64,000 nucleotides of DNA from Methylobacterium tardum (GCF_023546765.1 NZ_CP097484.1:1892001-1956000), one strand, 5' to 3'; counted from the stretch's first letter, positions 25,213-34,536 are shown. The notes: generated by a model from the letters alone, not told the origin. A program made the numbers and translations.

Positions 25213-25388
25213 CCGCTCGCTCCTGCGCCGCTCCGGGCCTCGACGGACTGACGGTTGAGGCGGGGTGGCGTTCACGGCGGCGTACCCGCGGCGGCCGGAA
25301 CGGCATCCGCACCCGTCGCCTGAACACCGCGCGGCCCCAACCGTCAGGGAGGTGCCGGCGACATGCGCCGGCGCCACCCGGAGGACGG

Positions 25389-26401
25389 ATGACGGACGCT
25401 TCGAGGCCCGGCACGCACGACGGCGGGACGGACGACGCGGCGCGGGTTTCGCTCGCTCTGGACGGGACCCGGGAGGCGCCGGTGATCCGCCTCAATGGCC
25501 CCGGCGATCCGGCGGAGGCCGCGGCGGCGATCCTCGCGCGCGCCGAGGCGCTGACCGCCGCGGACACGCGGGTGCTGCGCATCGGCGTTGAGGCCGATCC
25601 GGACACGGCCGGGCGGCTGCTCGCCCTCGGGGCCGCCCGGCGCATCGGCGGCGGCGTCGAGATCCTGCCGGGCCTGCTCTGGCAATGCGCCGCCCGCTGG
25701 CTCCCGGCCGCCCGGCCCCCTTCCCCGAGCTGTTCACCGTCACGCAGGGCCGCCGACACCCGCTGCGGCCCGAGACGCCGGCCGGCACGGTCTACGCGCG
25801 CACCATCCCCTGGCTCGGCCGGCGCTTGAGCTTCCGGACCCTGACGGAGCCCGGCGACGTCATCCTGTTCTCGACCTGGATGAATGATCCCCGGGTCGCC
25901 GCTGTCTGGCAGGAGACCGGCACCCTCGAGGCGCACGCCGCCTATATCGCCCAGCTCCAGGCCGACCCCGCGACCCTGCCGCTGCTGGGCTGCCTCGACG
26001 GGGCGCCGTTCGGCTATTTCGAGCTGTACTGGGCGCGGGAGAGCCGGCTCGGTCCGCTCTACGAATCCGGCCCCTACGATCGCGGCTGGCACGTGGCGAT
26101 CGGCGACGACGCCGTGCGCGGGCGGCCGTACCTCTCGGCCTGGCTCCCCTCGCTGATGCACTACCTGTTCCTGGACGAGCCGCGCACGCAGCGCATCGTC
26201 GGCGAGCCCCGGGCCGACCACGCCCAGCAGATCTGGAACCTCCACGCCTCCGGTTTCGCGACGATCGCCACCGTCGATTTCCCGCACAAGCGCGCGGCCC
26301 TGGTCGCCCTGTCGCGGGCGCACTTCGTCCGCGACCGGCTCTGGGTGCCGGGCGCCGCGGCCGCCGACGCGGCGCCGCGGCCCCCGTCCGTGCCGGTCTA
26401 G
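25389..26401 (+). pseudogene. Siderophore hydroxyornithine/hydroxylysine N-acyltransferase (AlcB/IucB type), frameshifted
   Basis: Encodes an acyl-CoA-dependent GNAT of the IucB/RhbD/AlcB group that acylates the hydroxylamine of hydroxy-ornithine or hydroxy-lysine to make a hydroxamate. The first ~109 residues (MTDASRPGTHDG to GLLWQCAAR) run in one frame; the catalytic part resumes in another from about 25715 (FPELFTVTQGRRHPLRP, GDVILFSTWMNDPRVAAVW, GYFELYWARESRLGPLY, DRGWHVAIGD, RIVGEPRADH), all conserved. The join falls on a C5 run at 25716-25720; one extra C restores a 337-residue protein. A GGAGG site precedes the ATG. Likely a sequencing indel, otherwise a recent mutation that would abolish siderophore synthesis. 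Confidence 0.82.
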
Positions 26402-26432
26402 ACCCTCCTCCGATCGAGCAGAGACGCGCGCG

Positions 26433-27764
26433 ATGACGGATCACCCCGCAACCGACGACATCATCGGCATCGGCTTCGGCCCGGCCAACCTGTCCCTGGC
26501 GATCGCCCTGCAGGACGCCATGCGCGACGGGCCGCCCCGACCCGCCATGCGCTTCATCGAGCGGCAGGCGCAGTTCGGCTGGCACCGGGCGATGATGCTG
26601 CCCGGAGCCGACATGCAGATCAGCTTCGTGAAGGACCTCGTGTCCCTGCGCGACCCGACGAGCCCGTTCAGCTTCCTCAACTACCTGCACGTGAAGGGGC
26701 GGCTCAGCACCTTCCTCAACCTCAAGACGTTCAACCCGTCGCGGGTGGAGTACAACGACTACCTCGCCTGGGCGGCGGATCGCTTCTCCGACGTCGTGGC
26801 CTACGGCGAGACCGTGGAGGCCGTGCGGCCCGAAACCCGGGACGGGCGGCTCGCCGCCTTCGTGGTCGAGGCCCGGGACGGGACCGGGGCGCACCGCCTG
26901 CGCCGCTGCCGCCACCTGGTCGTGGCGGCCGGCGGCGACCCGGCGATTCCCGCCCCCTTCGCGGCGCACGCCCAGGACCGGCGGGTGATCCACTCGTCCT
27001 GGTACCTGCCGGGGATCGCGCAGGCCCTCGGTGCGCCGCGCCTCGACGGGCCGGAGCCGCGCATCCTGGTGGTGGGCGCGGGCCAGAGCGCCGTGGAGAT
27101 CGCCACCGATCTCGGCGAGCGCTACCCGCGCGCCCTGGTCGATCTCGCGATCCGCGGGCCGGCCCTGAAGCCCGCGGACGACAGCCCCTTCGTCAACGAG
27201 ATCTTCGACCCGGCCGCCGTCGACCGCGTCCACGACGCCCCGGAATCGGTGCGGGCCGAGCTGATCGCCGCGCACCGGTCCACCAACTACGCGGTGGTCG
27301 ACGCAGACCTGATCCAGGATTTCTACGCGACGCTCTACGAGCAGGAGGTCAGCGGCGTGACCCGCTACCGGCTGCGGCGCAGCACCCGGGTCGTGGCGCT
27401 GGAGCCGGCCCCCGAGGGCATGTGCGTGACCCTGCGCGACGACGTCGCCGGGACCGAGGAGCGGCAGCCCTACGCGGCGGTGATCTGCGCCACCGGCTAC
27501 CAGCGTGCCACGGTGCCGGCGATCCTCGATCCCGTGCGCCCGTACATGGATGGCGCGACCGCGGACCGGCACTACCGCCTGCCGCTCGTCTCCGCGGAGC
27601 CCCGGGTGAGCCTGCACCTCCAGGGCTTCAGCGAGCCGACCCACGGGCTGACCGAGACGCTCCTGTCGATCCTGCCGGTGCGGGCCGGCGCCATTGCGCG
27701 GACGATCCTCTGCGCGGAGCGCTCGGCCCGCGCCGCGATCCGGCCCGCCGCGACGGCGCCGTGA
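26433..27764 (+). CDS. L-ornithine N5-monooxygenase (SidA/PvdA/IucD family)
   Basis: A flavin-dependent NADPH monooxygenase that N-hydroxylates ornithine or lysine, the first step of hydroxamate siderophore synthesis. In 443 residues the FAD motif GIGFGPANLSLAIAL (12-26), MQISFVKDLVSLRDPTSPFS, FLNYLHVKGRL, the NADPH site VVGAGQSAVEIA (near 212), DDSPFVNEIFDP and the C-terminal ATGYQRA are all present, matching the family closely. It lies 31 bases after the acyltransferase; its stop overlaps the MATE gene start. Ornithine rather than lysine is favoured by overall resemblance to SidA/PvdA but is not proven. Confidence 0.92.
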   Translation: MTDHPATDDIIGIGFGPANLSLAIALQDAMRDGPPRPAMRFIERQAQFGWHRAMMLPGADMQISFVKDLVSLRDPTSPFSFLNYLHVKGRLSTFLNLKTFNPSRVEYNDYLAWAADRFSDVVAYGETVEAVRPETRDGRLAAFVVEARDGTGAHRLRRCRHLVVAAGGDPAIPAPFAAHAQDRRVIHSSWYLPGIAQALGAPRLDGPEPRILVVGAGQSAVEIATDLGERYPRALVDLAIRGPALKPADDSPFVNEIFDPAAVDRVHDAPESVRAELIAAHRSTNYAVVDADLIQDFYATLYEQEVSGVTRYRLRRSTRVVALEPAPEGMCVTLRDDVAGTEERQPYAAVICATGYQRATVPAILDPVRPYMDGATADRHYRLPLVSAEPRVSLHLQGFSEPTHGLTETLLSILPVRAGAIARTILCAERSARAAIRPAATAP

Positions 27765-29173
27765 GGCGGCCGGTCGACCTCGACCAGGACGGGGTCGTCG
27801 CCCTGGTCCTGCGCCTGTCGGGGCCCGCCATCCTCGGGATCTCGGCCCACGCGCTGCAGATGCTGGTCCATGCGTGGTTCGTGGCCGATCTCGGCGCGGC
27901 GGCCATTGCCACCATCGCCATCGCGTACCCGGTGACGCTGCTGGTCGCGGCGCTCGGCTACGGCGCCGGGATCGCGGCGGCCTCGCAGGTCGCGCGGGCG
28001 CTGGGTGCGGGCGACCGCCGCCGGGCCGACGCGGCCGCCGCCCTGGGCTTCTGGCTGAGCCTGCCGGCCGGGCTGGCGGTGACGGCCGCGATCCTGGTCG
28101 ACACGCCGTTCTGGCTCCGCCTCCTCGGGGCCGATGCCGCGCTGGCCGAAGCGGCCGCCCCCTACACCGCGTTGTCCACCCTGGGCACGGCCCTGATGCT
28201 GGTGATGATCGTCGGCGGCTTCATCGTGCGCGCCCAGGGCCACGCGCGCCTGAGCGGCGCCATCATGATGGCGGGCTTCGGCCTGAACATCCTGCTCGAC
28301 TGGGTGCTGATCCGCGTCTGCGGCCTCGGTACCGGCGGCGCGGGCTGGGCGGCCATCGGCGCGCAGCTCGCGGGGGCCGGAGCGTATGGCCTGCACTTCG
28401 CCCGGGCGCGTGGCCCGGGCCGGATCCGGTTCCGATGGCCCGGCGGCCGGAGCGCGGCCGGTCTGCTGCCGGAGGCGCTCCGGCTCGCCGTTCCGGCCAC
28501 CGGCTCCAGCCTGCTCGCGGCCTTCGCGATGGCGCTGTTCGTGGAGGCCGCCGCCCCCTACGGCGACGCCGCGGTCGCCGCCCAGGGCATCGCCCTGCGC
28601 CTGACCCTGGTGGCGGCCCTGCCGCTGCTCGGCATGATGGCGGGCGCCCAGGCGGTGCTCGGCCACGCCGCCGGCGCCGGCCGCCGGGACCGCCTCCACC
28701 GCGCCCTGTTCTTCGTGCTGGCCGCTGCCCTCGCCTACGGGGCCGCGGTCGGCGGGCTGATGCTCGCGCTGGCGGGGCCGCTCGTCGGGGTGTTCGCACA
28801 GGATCCCGACACAGCCCGCGAGGGCGCCCGCGCCCTCACGGTCTTCGCCGCCGCCTTCGTGCCCGTGGGCCTACAGCTCACCGCCGCGACCCTGTTCCAG
28901 GCGATCGGCGCGCCGCGCCGGGCCGCGGCGGTGTCGCTGGCCGCGCAGGGGCTGGCGCTGATCCCGCCGCTCCTGATCCTGCCGCCGCTCATGGGCTACA
29001 CGGGGGTGCTCGCCAGCCGGGTCGCCGCGGAGGTCCTGGCGGACGGGCTGGGCTTGGTGCTGATGCTCGCCTGGCTCGCGGAGGCGCGCCGGGCAGGCCT
29101 CGCAGCGGCGGTCGAGGGCCGCGAGGCAGTGCAGGTGCCCCCGACGCACGAGGCCGCACACCAGGGCGCGTGA
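27761..29173 (+). CDS. MATE family efflux transporter
   Basis: An inner-membrane cation-coupled exporter of 470 residues with 12 hydrophobic segments in two halves. Typical positions are RLSGPAILGISAHALQMLV, LGYGAGIAAASQVARALGAG (helix-2/3 loop), FIVRAQGHARLSGAIMMAG, MAGAQAVLGHAAGAG and LTAATLFQAIGAPRRA. The GTG start overlaps the monooxygenase stop by four bases, so export of the hydroxamate product is its likely job. The last ~25 residues (after EARRAGL) look like read-through into a convergent sigma-factor gene. Confidence 0.88.
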   Translation: MRRPVDLDQDGVVALVLRLSGPAILGISAHALQMLVHAWFVADLGAAAIATIAIAYPVTLLVAALGYGAGIAAASQVARALGAGDRRRADAAAALGFWLSLPAGLAVTAAILVDTPFWLRLLGADAALAEAAAPYTALSTLGTALMLVMIVGGFIVRAQGHARLSGAIMMAGFGLNILLDWVLIRVCGLGTGGAGWAAIGAQLAGAGAYGLHFARARGPGRIRFRWPGGRSAAGLLPEALRLAVPATGSSLLAAFAMALFVEAAAPYGDAAVAAQGIALRLTLVAALPLLGMMAGAQAVLGHAAGAGRRDRLHRALFFVLAAALAYGAAVGGLMLALAGPLVGVFAQDPDTAREGARALTVFAAAFVPVGLQLTAATLFQAIGAPRRAAAVSLAAQGLALIPPLLILPPLMGYTGVLASRVAAEVLADGLGLVLMLAWLAEARRAGLAAAVEGREAVQVPPTHEAAHQGA

Positions 29174-29701
29174 GACGCCGAGCCGGGCCGCGATCTCGGT
29201 CTGCGACACGCCCTCGACCCGGTGCAGCCGGAACGCGGTGCGCACCGGCTCCGGCAGCTCGGCCACCGCGGCCTCGACCTGCCGCAGGGATTCGCGCGAG
29301 GCCGCGGCCGTCTCGGGCGTCCCCGCCCCGGCATCGGCCGGGTCCGGGGCGTCGTCGAGGCCGGTGAACAGGCGCCGTTCGAGGCCGCGCCGCCGCGCCC
29401 GATCGAGGGCGAGATTGCGCACCATCCGCCCGACATAGGCAGCCAGGATGCCCTCCGCGGCCGCGGGCGGATCGGCGATGAGCCGGAGCATGACATCCTG
29501 GACCACGTCCTCTGCCTGTGCCGGGCAGTCGAGGATGCGGCGAGCGCTCGCGAGATAGGTGACGCGATGGCGCTCGAACACCGCGAGGGCTCCGAACCCG
29601 GCCGCGTTCGTGGTCTCACCGCGGCCGTCGTGGATGACGTCGTGCCCGACGTCGCGCTTCAAGGTCGCCACTGTCGCGCTCACATTGTCACGCTTGCACA
29701 A
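28871..29701 (-). CDS. FecI-like ECF sigma factor with anomalous C-terminal extension
   Basis: The first ~180 residues form an iron-type ECF sigma factor: region 2 (FERHRVTYLASARRILDCP, AEDVVQDVMLRLIADPP, GRMVRNLALDRARRRG) and region 4 (VAELPEPVRTAFRLHRVEGV, TEIAARLGVSRALVCGLV). The frame then continues ~95 residues of Gln/Arg-rich sequence that is simply the antisense of the MATE gene, overlapping it by 303 bases, so the native stop was probably near 29160 and has been lost. The first in-frame start at 29701 is TTG; GTG at 29683 is an alternative. No FecR-like anti-sigma or TonB receptor is adjacent. Likely iron-responsive control of siderophore uptake. Confidence 0.75.
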   Translation of the reverse strand: MCKRDNVSATVATLKRDVGHDVIHDGRGETTNAAGFGALAVFERHRVTYLASARRILDCPAQAEDVVQDVMLRLIADPPAAAEGILAAYVGRMVRNLALDRARRRGLERRLFTGLDDAPDPADAGAGTPETAAASRESLRQVEAAVAELPEPVRTAFRLHRVEGVSQTEIAARLGVSRALVCGLVRRGHLHCLAALDRRCEACPARLREPGEHQHQAQPVRQDLRGDPAGEHPRVAHERRQDQERRDQRQPLRGQRHRRGPARRADRLEQGRGGEL

Positions 29702-30022
29702 TCCATGCAGGTGTGACGGCTAACACGCGCAGCATTTACCAAACAATGTTTATCTTCATGAATTAGAACGATTAAAAACGCAGTGACGTCAAATCTATAG
29801 ATAAATCCCGAGATGTTATGCTTTGCGGCCGTGGGAAGATACTTTCCTCCTGCCGGCGTTCTGAATTTTTCATTCTCTGTGCTGGGGCCGGCACGCGCCC
29901 GCGGGCACCCGGCATCCACCCTCCGCTGCGCGTCAGGGCGGGACCGGACGTGTATGCTGGCCCTCCCCGATTCGGGTCGCGGACCTGTTCCCCGGGGCCG
30001 GAGGTGGAGAGCCAGGGCCGCG
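29702..30022. other. AT-rich regulatory region upstream of the FecI-like gene
   Basis: 321 bases, clearly AT-richer than average between about 29730 and 29820, holding the promoter of the minus-strand sigma factor. The string GAATTAGAAC followed by GATTAAAAAC at 29760-29779 resembles a degenerate Irr (ICE-type) iron box and is shared in part with the promoter of the Cys4 protein at 40.7 kb. No small gene seen. Confidence 0.35.
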
Positions 30023-30418
30023 ATGCCGTCCGTCGACACGCCTGTTCCGGTTGGGGCCTTCGCGCTGCTGTTCCTCGCCTTCGCGGTGAAGCAGCTCGGG
30101 GCGGATTTCCTCCTGCAGAGCACCTGGATGGCGCAGGGCAAGGAGCGCGGCTCGGGCTGGCTCGCCCCGCTCTGCGCCCACACCGCCCTGCACGGCCTCG
30201 GCACCCTGCTGATCGCCCTGATGGTCCAGCCGGCCCTGTGGTGGCTGGCGCTGGTGGATTTCGCGATCCACACGGCGATCGACCGCGGCAAGGCCCTGGT
30301 CGGCCAGCGGACGCGCCTACCACCCACCGACGCCCGGTTCTGGTGGCTGATCGGCGCCGACCAGTTCCTGCATCAGGTCACCCATATCGGGCTCGCCGTG
30401 GTGCTGGCCGCGGGCTGA
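30023..30418 (+). CDS. DUF3307 family membrane protein
   Basis: A 131-residue integral membrane protein with three to four helices (FALLFLAFAVKQLGADFLLQ, LCAHTALHGLGTLLIALM, PALWWLALVDFAIHTAID). The conserved His/Asp positions DF-LLQ, HT-LHG, D---H--ID and DQ-LH---H of DUF3307 are all visible. The ATG at 30023 is chosen because homology begins there; the upstream open frame is Arg/Pro-rich. Function unknown. Confidence 0.8.
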   Translation: MPSVDTPVPVGAFALLFLAFAVKQLGADFLLQSTWMAQGKERGSGWLAPLCAHTALHGLGTLLIALMVQPALWWLALVDFAIHTAIDRGKALVGQRTRLPPTDARFWWLIGADQFLHQVTHIGLAVVLAAG

Positions 30419-30431
30419 GCCGCGGCCTGCT

Positions 30432-30448
30432 GCCCGGTGACTCCGGGC
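30432..30448. terminator. Hairpin between convergent DUF3307 and SulP genes
   Basis: A 6-bp perfect stem GCCCGG/CCGGGC with a five-base loop in the 33-base gap between the two stop codons. Short, without T-tract; position suggests bidirectional transcript ending. Confidence 0.4.
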
Positions 30449-30451
30449 GAC

Positions 30452-32707
30452 TCACTGCATCTCGGCCTCGAGCAGCCGGTTCGTGTCGGAGACCTTGCCG
30501 GCGAGTTCCAGGATCAGGAAGCGCTGGAAGAACAGCGCGAGGTCGGGCCGCTCCCGTTCCATGCGGGCGAGGGCGGCGCGATCGATCCCGACCACCCGGC
30601 AGGACGTCTCGGCGATGGCCGTGGCGGTGCGCCGGCCGCCCTGCACCAGCGCGATCTCGCCGATCACCGTCCCGGCCGTGGTGGTGCGCAGCCGCAGATT
30701 GGCGCGGCCGGGCACCTCCATCTCGATGGAGACGACGCCCGTCTCGAGGAAGTACAGCGCCTCGGCCGCCTCGCCCTGGCGCATCAGAACCGCGCCGGCC
30801 GAGAGGTCGCGCACGGTCATGTAGGGGGCGAAGTCGCCCGGGCCGGAGGCGCCGCCCAGCCGGTCGGCCATGTGCCGGGCGAAGACCGCGACCTCGCCCG
30901 GACCGGCGCCTCCGGCTTCCGCGAGCAGCGTCGTCTCCGCGGCCCGCAGGGCCTCGTCCAGGGTGTTGAGGATCTGGATCCGCCCTTCGCCGGCGAGGCC
31001 GTTGCGCGTGACCTGCCGGAGCGCCCTCGGTGTGAGATGGACCAGCAGCACGTCGAAGCCGCGCTGCTCGGCGAGCTGCCCGATCTTGCGGAACGCGATG
31101 AGCGCCGAGCTGTCGAGCCCCACCGTCTCGCGGAAATCGAGGATCAGGACACGCAGAGGCCCGGCCTCCGCGGCGGCCCGCCGGTAGACCGCCTGCGCGT
31201 TGAGGAAGAACAGGTAGCCCTGCAGGGTGTAGATCCGGGTGCGGCCGCCGGCCTCCTGCAGCCGGGCGGCTGCGTCGGGACCGCGGATGATGCTGCTGCG
31301 CCGCTCCGCCCCGGACAGCGACCGGCGGATCGCGCCGATCTGCCCGTACTCGACGCCGAAGATCAGGATCGCCAGGACGACGCCGACCAGGAAGCCCGTG
31401 GTCGCGCCGAAGAACGCGGTGGCCGCGCACACGACCAGCGCGATGGCGATCTCCCAACCGGGAAGGGTGCGGCACGCGAGCGACAGGTTGAACAGCAGGC
31501 CGATGCCGATGGCGATCAGGGCGCCGCCGGCCAACGGGCGGGGCAGCAGCGCGAGGGGGCTCGCGCCGATCACCAGCAGCGCCGCCATGACCGCGAGGGT
31601 CAGCCACCAGCCGAGCCAGTGGCCGCCGCCGATATTGTGCAGCAGCAGCGTCGAGGTCCGGCCGAAGCCCATGGCGGAGCTGCCGAACAGGCTGCCGACG
31701 AGGTTGGTGGCGCCGGAGGCGACGAAGATCCGGTCGATGTTGAGCTCGCGCCGGATCTCCAGCTCGACGCTGACCACGTAGAGGATCTGGATGATCACCG
31801 CGACGATCACCAGCGTGGCGATCTTGGGCCAGATCGGCAGGAGCAGGTGTGGATCGAAGGCCAGAAGGCTGCCGATGGCCGGCGGGCGCAGCAGGGAGCC
31901 CGCCGGCAGCGGCTCGATCAGCCAGCCCGCCCCTTGCGCGGCGCCGATGCTGGTGCCCGTCCAGGCGAGGCCGAGATGCACCACGACGAGGCTCGCCAGG
32001 ATGACCGTGGGATAGGTCCCCCAGTGCCGGATGATCCGGGGCAGGTAGAAGGCGCAGAATCCGATGGCGAGCGTCAGGGCGATGCGCGCGAGGGCGCCCG
32101 CATCGATCCGGCCCGGATCGAGGGTTGCCGGATCGAGGGCGCGGACGAGCGCCCCGAGCGGATCGTCGACATGGCCGCCGATCTGCACGCCGCTGCGCAG
32201 GAACAGCAGCCCGACGCCGCCGAGGAAGCCGGCGAGCACCGGGTAGGGCAGGAGCTGCGCCAGCAGCGAGGCCCGCAGGGTGCCGAGCAGCACGAAGACC
32301 ACGCCGGCCGCGAAGGTCGAGACGCCGCAGGCGACGAGGACGAGCTGGCCGACCGTCTCCGGATCGGTCACGCCCGCTTCCTCCAGCTGCCCGGCCACCG
32401 CCGCGGCGATGGCCGCCTGCACGATCGCGGCCGCACCGATGAAGGAGAGCGAGACCCGCGCGGTCCGGCGGATCGCGATGAAGACCAGGCTGCCGAGGAC
32501 GTAGGCCGCGAGCAGCGCCGACAGGCCGGCGGCCCGGCTCTCCGCCAGGGGCCCCGAGAAGATCAGCTGCGCGTAGCTGATCAGGTCGAGCAGCAGCACC
32601 ATCACGGTGACGGCCGCGGCCGCGACGATGCGGGCCCCGCGCAGCAGCGCCGTCCGGGCATCCGACCGGGGCCCGGCCGCGGCGGGCGCTATCTCGGCTG
32701 TCGTCAT
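30452..32707 (-). CDS. SulP family anion transporter with STAS and cyclic-nucleotide-binding domains
   Basis: A 751-residue inner-membrane transporter from the preferred ATG (GTG at 32713 is also possible; GGAAG lies eight bases before the ATG). The SulP membrane domain occupies about 25-440 with YPVLAGFLGGVGLLFLRSGV and FVASGATNLVGSLFGSSAMG. A STAS domain follows at about 475-590 (LRVLILDFRETVGLDSSALI), then a Crp-like cyclic-nucleotide-binding domain at about 620-735 (GAVLMRQGEAAEALYFLETG, GTVIGEIALVQGGRRTATAI). Substrate could be sulfate, bicarbonate or a dicarboxylate. The cNMP domain suggests allosteric control; the SLC26/SulP-STAS-cNMP order is known but uncommon. Confidence 0.88.
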   Translation of the reverse strand: MTTAEIAPAAAGPRSDARTALLRGARIVAAAAVTVMVLLLDLISYAQLIFSGPLAESRAAGLSALLAAYVLGSLVFIAIRRTARVSLSFIGAAAIVQAAIAAAVAGQLEEAGVTDPETVGQLVLVACGVSTFAAGVVFVLLGTLRASLLAQLLPYPVLAGFLGGVGLLFLRSGVQIGGHVDDPLGALVRALDPATLDPGRIDAGALARIALTLAIGFCAFYLPRIIRHWGTYPTVILASLVVVHLGLAWTGTSIGAAQGAGWLIEPLPAGSLLRPPAIGSLLAFDPHLLLPIWPKIATLVIVAVIIQILYVVSVELEIRRELNIDRIFVASGATNLVGSLFGSSAMGFGRTSTLLLHNIGGGHWLGWWLTLAVMAALLVIGASPLALLPRPLAGGALIAIGIGLLFNLSLACRTLPGWEIAIALVVCAATAFFGATTGFLVGVVLAILIFGVEYGQIGAIRRSLSGAERRSSIIRGPDAAARLQEAGGRTRIYTLQGYLFFLNAQAVYRRAAAEAGPLRVLILDFRETVGLDSSALIAFRKIGQLAEQRGFDVLLVHLTPRALRQVTRNGLAGEGRIQILNTLDEALRAAETTLLAEAGGAGPGEVAVFARHMADRLGGASGPGDFAPYMTVRDLSAGAVLMRQGEAAEALYFLETGVVSIEMEVPGRANLRLRTTTAGTVIGEIALVQGGRRTATAIAETSCRVVGIDRAALARMERERPDLALFFQRFLILELAGKVSDTNRLLEAEMQ

Positions 32708-32941
32708 CAGCACATCTTCCGCTGCTCGAAGTCCCGATCGGACCGACGCGGCAGATCCCGTGCTGGCGCGCGTGCGGATCGCCGCGGGTTCACGGGCTTC
32801 AAGCTTGGCCGGACTCTGTCGTAACCTGATGACAGCGATGCGCTTAAATTATCGTGCAGGCCGGCGGCGGCCCGGAGCCGCCCCCGGATCCTGCGCTGAG
32901 GCCGCCGCGTCCCGAGATGGGGCGAAGCCGCGACGGCGCGC

Positions 32942-33211
32942 TCAGCGCGCCTCGCTGACGCGCCGGGTCGCCCGCTGCTCCTTCTTGTAGGCGGTGATCG
33001 CCGCCGAGCAGCCGGGGGAGAGCTTCTTGAGATTGGCCTTGAAGCAGGCTTCGACCTCCGGGCCGCCCGGCGCGTAGGCGCTGCAGTAATCCATGTAGTC
33101 GCCGGTGCAGTGTTGCTTGAGCGCCTCCCGGGCCGGGGATTGCTCCGCGAAGGCCGCGGCCGGGCCGAGGCACAGACCGATGGCCAACAGGGCCGTCTTG
33201 GTCGCAGTCAT
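32942..33211 (-). CDS. Secreted Cys-rich protein, Cys-rich FGFR-repeat-like
   Basis: An 89-residue exported protein from the ATG at 33211 (MTATKTALLAIGLCLG), with a signal peptide ending near AFA-EQ. The mature part has four Cys in the pattern CTGDYMDYC, then EACFKANLKKLSPGC, which matches the single Cys-rich repeat of the GLG1/Cys-rich FGFR type (C-x-D...C...CL......LS..C). Such repeats occur in short periplasmic proteins of alphaproteobacteria without known function; two disulfides are likely. Confidence 0.72.
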   Translation of the reverse strand: MTATKTALLAIGLCLGPAAAFAEQSPAREALKQHCTGDYMDYCSAYAPGGPEVEACFKANLKKLSPGCSAAITAYKKEQRATRRVSEAR

Positions 33212-33360
33212 GGACATCCTTTACTCGTCCAGGCCGCGCGAGCGCGTCGCGCGGCAATGGGCGGGGCGGATGGACGCCAAGGATGGCGTCACCATGACAC
33301 CCGGATGGCACGAATGCAGATCAGCCATGCCCAATATTGTGGGCCAAGCCGATCTGCCGG

Positions 33361-34536
33361 TCAGTGCGCGCCGACGCGGCGGGTCGGGACGAGGTCGTTG
33401 GCGATGATCTCGCCGAACGGGCCGTCGTTGCGGGCATTGCCCACCGGCCGGCCCGTGGTGGGGCGCAACGGCAGCTTCGGGAAGACCAGCTCGGCGAAGC
33501 GGTAGGCCTCCTCCAGATGCGGGTAGCCCGAGAGGATGAAGCGGTCGATCCCGAGGTCGATGTACTCCTTCATCCGGTCGGCGACCTGATCGGCCGAGCC
33601 GACGAGCGCCGTCCCGGCGCCGCCGCGCACGAGGCCGACGCCGGCCCAGAGGTTCGGCGCCACCACGAGCTTGTCGCGGCTGCCGCCATGGAGCGCCATC
33701 ATGCGGCTCTGGCCGACGGAATCCTGCCGCTTCAGGGTCTCCTGCGCCTTGGCGATGGTGGCGTCGTCGAGCTTCGAGATCAGCTGCTCGGCCGCCTCCC
33801 AGGCGGCGGCCTCCGTCTCCCGGGCGATCACGTGCAGGCGGATGCCGTACGAGAAGGTCTTGCCCTTCGCCTCGGCGGCCTGCCGGGCGGCGGCGATCTT
33901 CTCGGCGACCTGGGCCGGGGGCTCGCCCCAGGTGAGGTAGACGTCGCAATGCTCGGCCGCGACCTCCATCCCGGCGGGCGAGGAGCCGCCGAAATAGAGC
34001 GGCGGATAGGGCTTCTGCACCGGCGGGAAGATCACCCGGCCGTTCTCGGTGCGCAGGTGCTCGCCCTGGAAGGTCACGGTCTCGCCCGCGAGCAGGCCGC
34101 GCCAGATCGTCAGGAACTCGTCGGTGACCGCGTAGCGCGCGTCGTGGGACAGGAACACGCCGTCGCCGGCGAGCTCCACCGGGTCGCCGCCGGTGACGAC
34201 GTTGATCAGGAGGCGCCCGTCCGAGATCCGGTCGAGGGTCGCGGTCATGCGCGCCGCCGCGGACGGCTCCATCAGGCCCGGCCGCACCGCCACGAGGAAG
34301 CGCAGGCGCTTGGTCAGCGGCGCCAGCGCCGAGGCCACGATCCACGAATCCTCGCAGGAGCGCCCGGTGGGCAGCAGCACGCCGTAATAGCCGAGCTCGT
34401 CCGCGCCTTGCGCGATCTGACGGAGGTAGCTGAGCGAGACCTCCCGGGCTCCCTCCTGGGCGCCGAGATAGCGCCCGTCGCCGTGGGTCGGCAGGAACCA
34501 GAGGACGTCGGCGCGCCCGTCAGTCGGTGCGGTCAT
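33361..34536 (-). CDS. ssuD: FMNH2-dependent alkanesulfonate monooxygenase
   Basis: Cleaves alkanesulfonates to aldehyde and sulfite using FMNH2 and O2, releasing sulfur for growth. The 391-residue protein (family ~380) has the luciferase-like barrel start [65 protein letters not shown] and [18 protein letters not shown], which identify SsuD rather than generic bacterial luciferases. The ATG at 34536 has GGAG six bases upstream. It is the last gene of the ssu operon, 115 bases after ssuB. The terminal AH after RRVG is usual. Confidence 0.95.
   Translation of the reverse strand: MTAPTDGRADVLWFLPTHGDGRYLGAQEGAREVSLSYLRQIAQGADELGYYGVLLPTGRSCEDSWIVASALAPLTKRLRFLVAVRPGLMEPSAAARMTATLDRISDGRLLINVVTGGDPVELAGDGVFLSHDARYAVTDEFLTIWRGLLAGETVTFQGEHLRTENGRVIFPPVQKPYPPLYFGGSSPAGMEVAAEHCDVYLTWGEPPAQVAEKIAAARQAAEAKGKTFSYGIRLHVIARETEAAAWEAAEQLISKLDDATIAKAQETLKRQDSVGQSRMMALHGGSRDKLVVAPNLWAGVGLVRGGAGTALVGSADQVADRMKEYIDLGIDRFILSGYPHLEEAYRFAELVFPKLPLRPTTGRPVGNARNDGPFGEIIANDLVPTRRVGAH

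Noticed and set aside
22411..25251. Very long open frame on the plus strand opposite the NRPS
   Set aside because: An antisense shadow of a GC-rich gene; no homology or domain pattern, while the minus strand has complete NRPS motifs.
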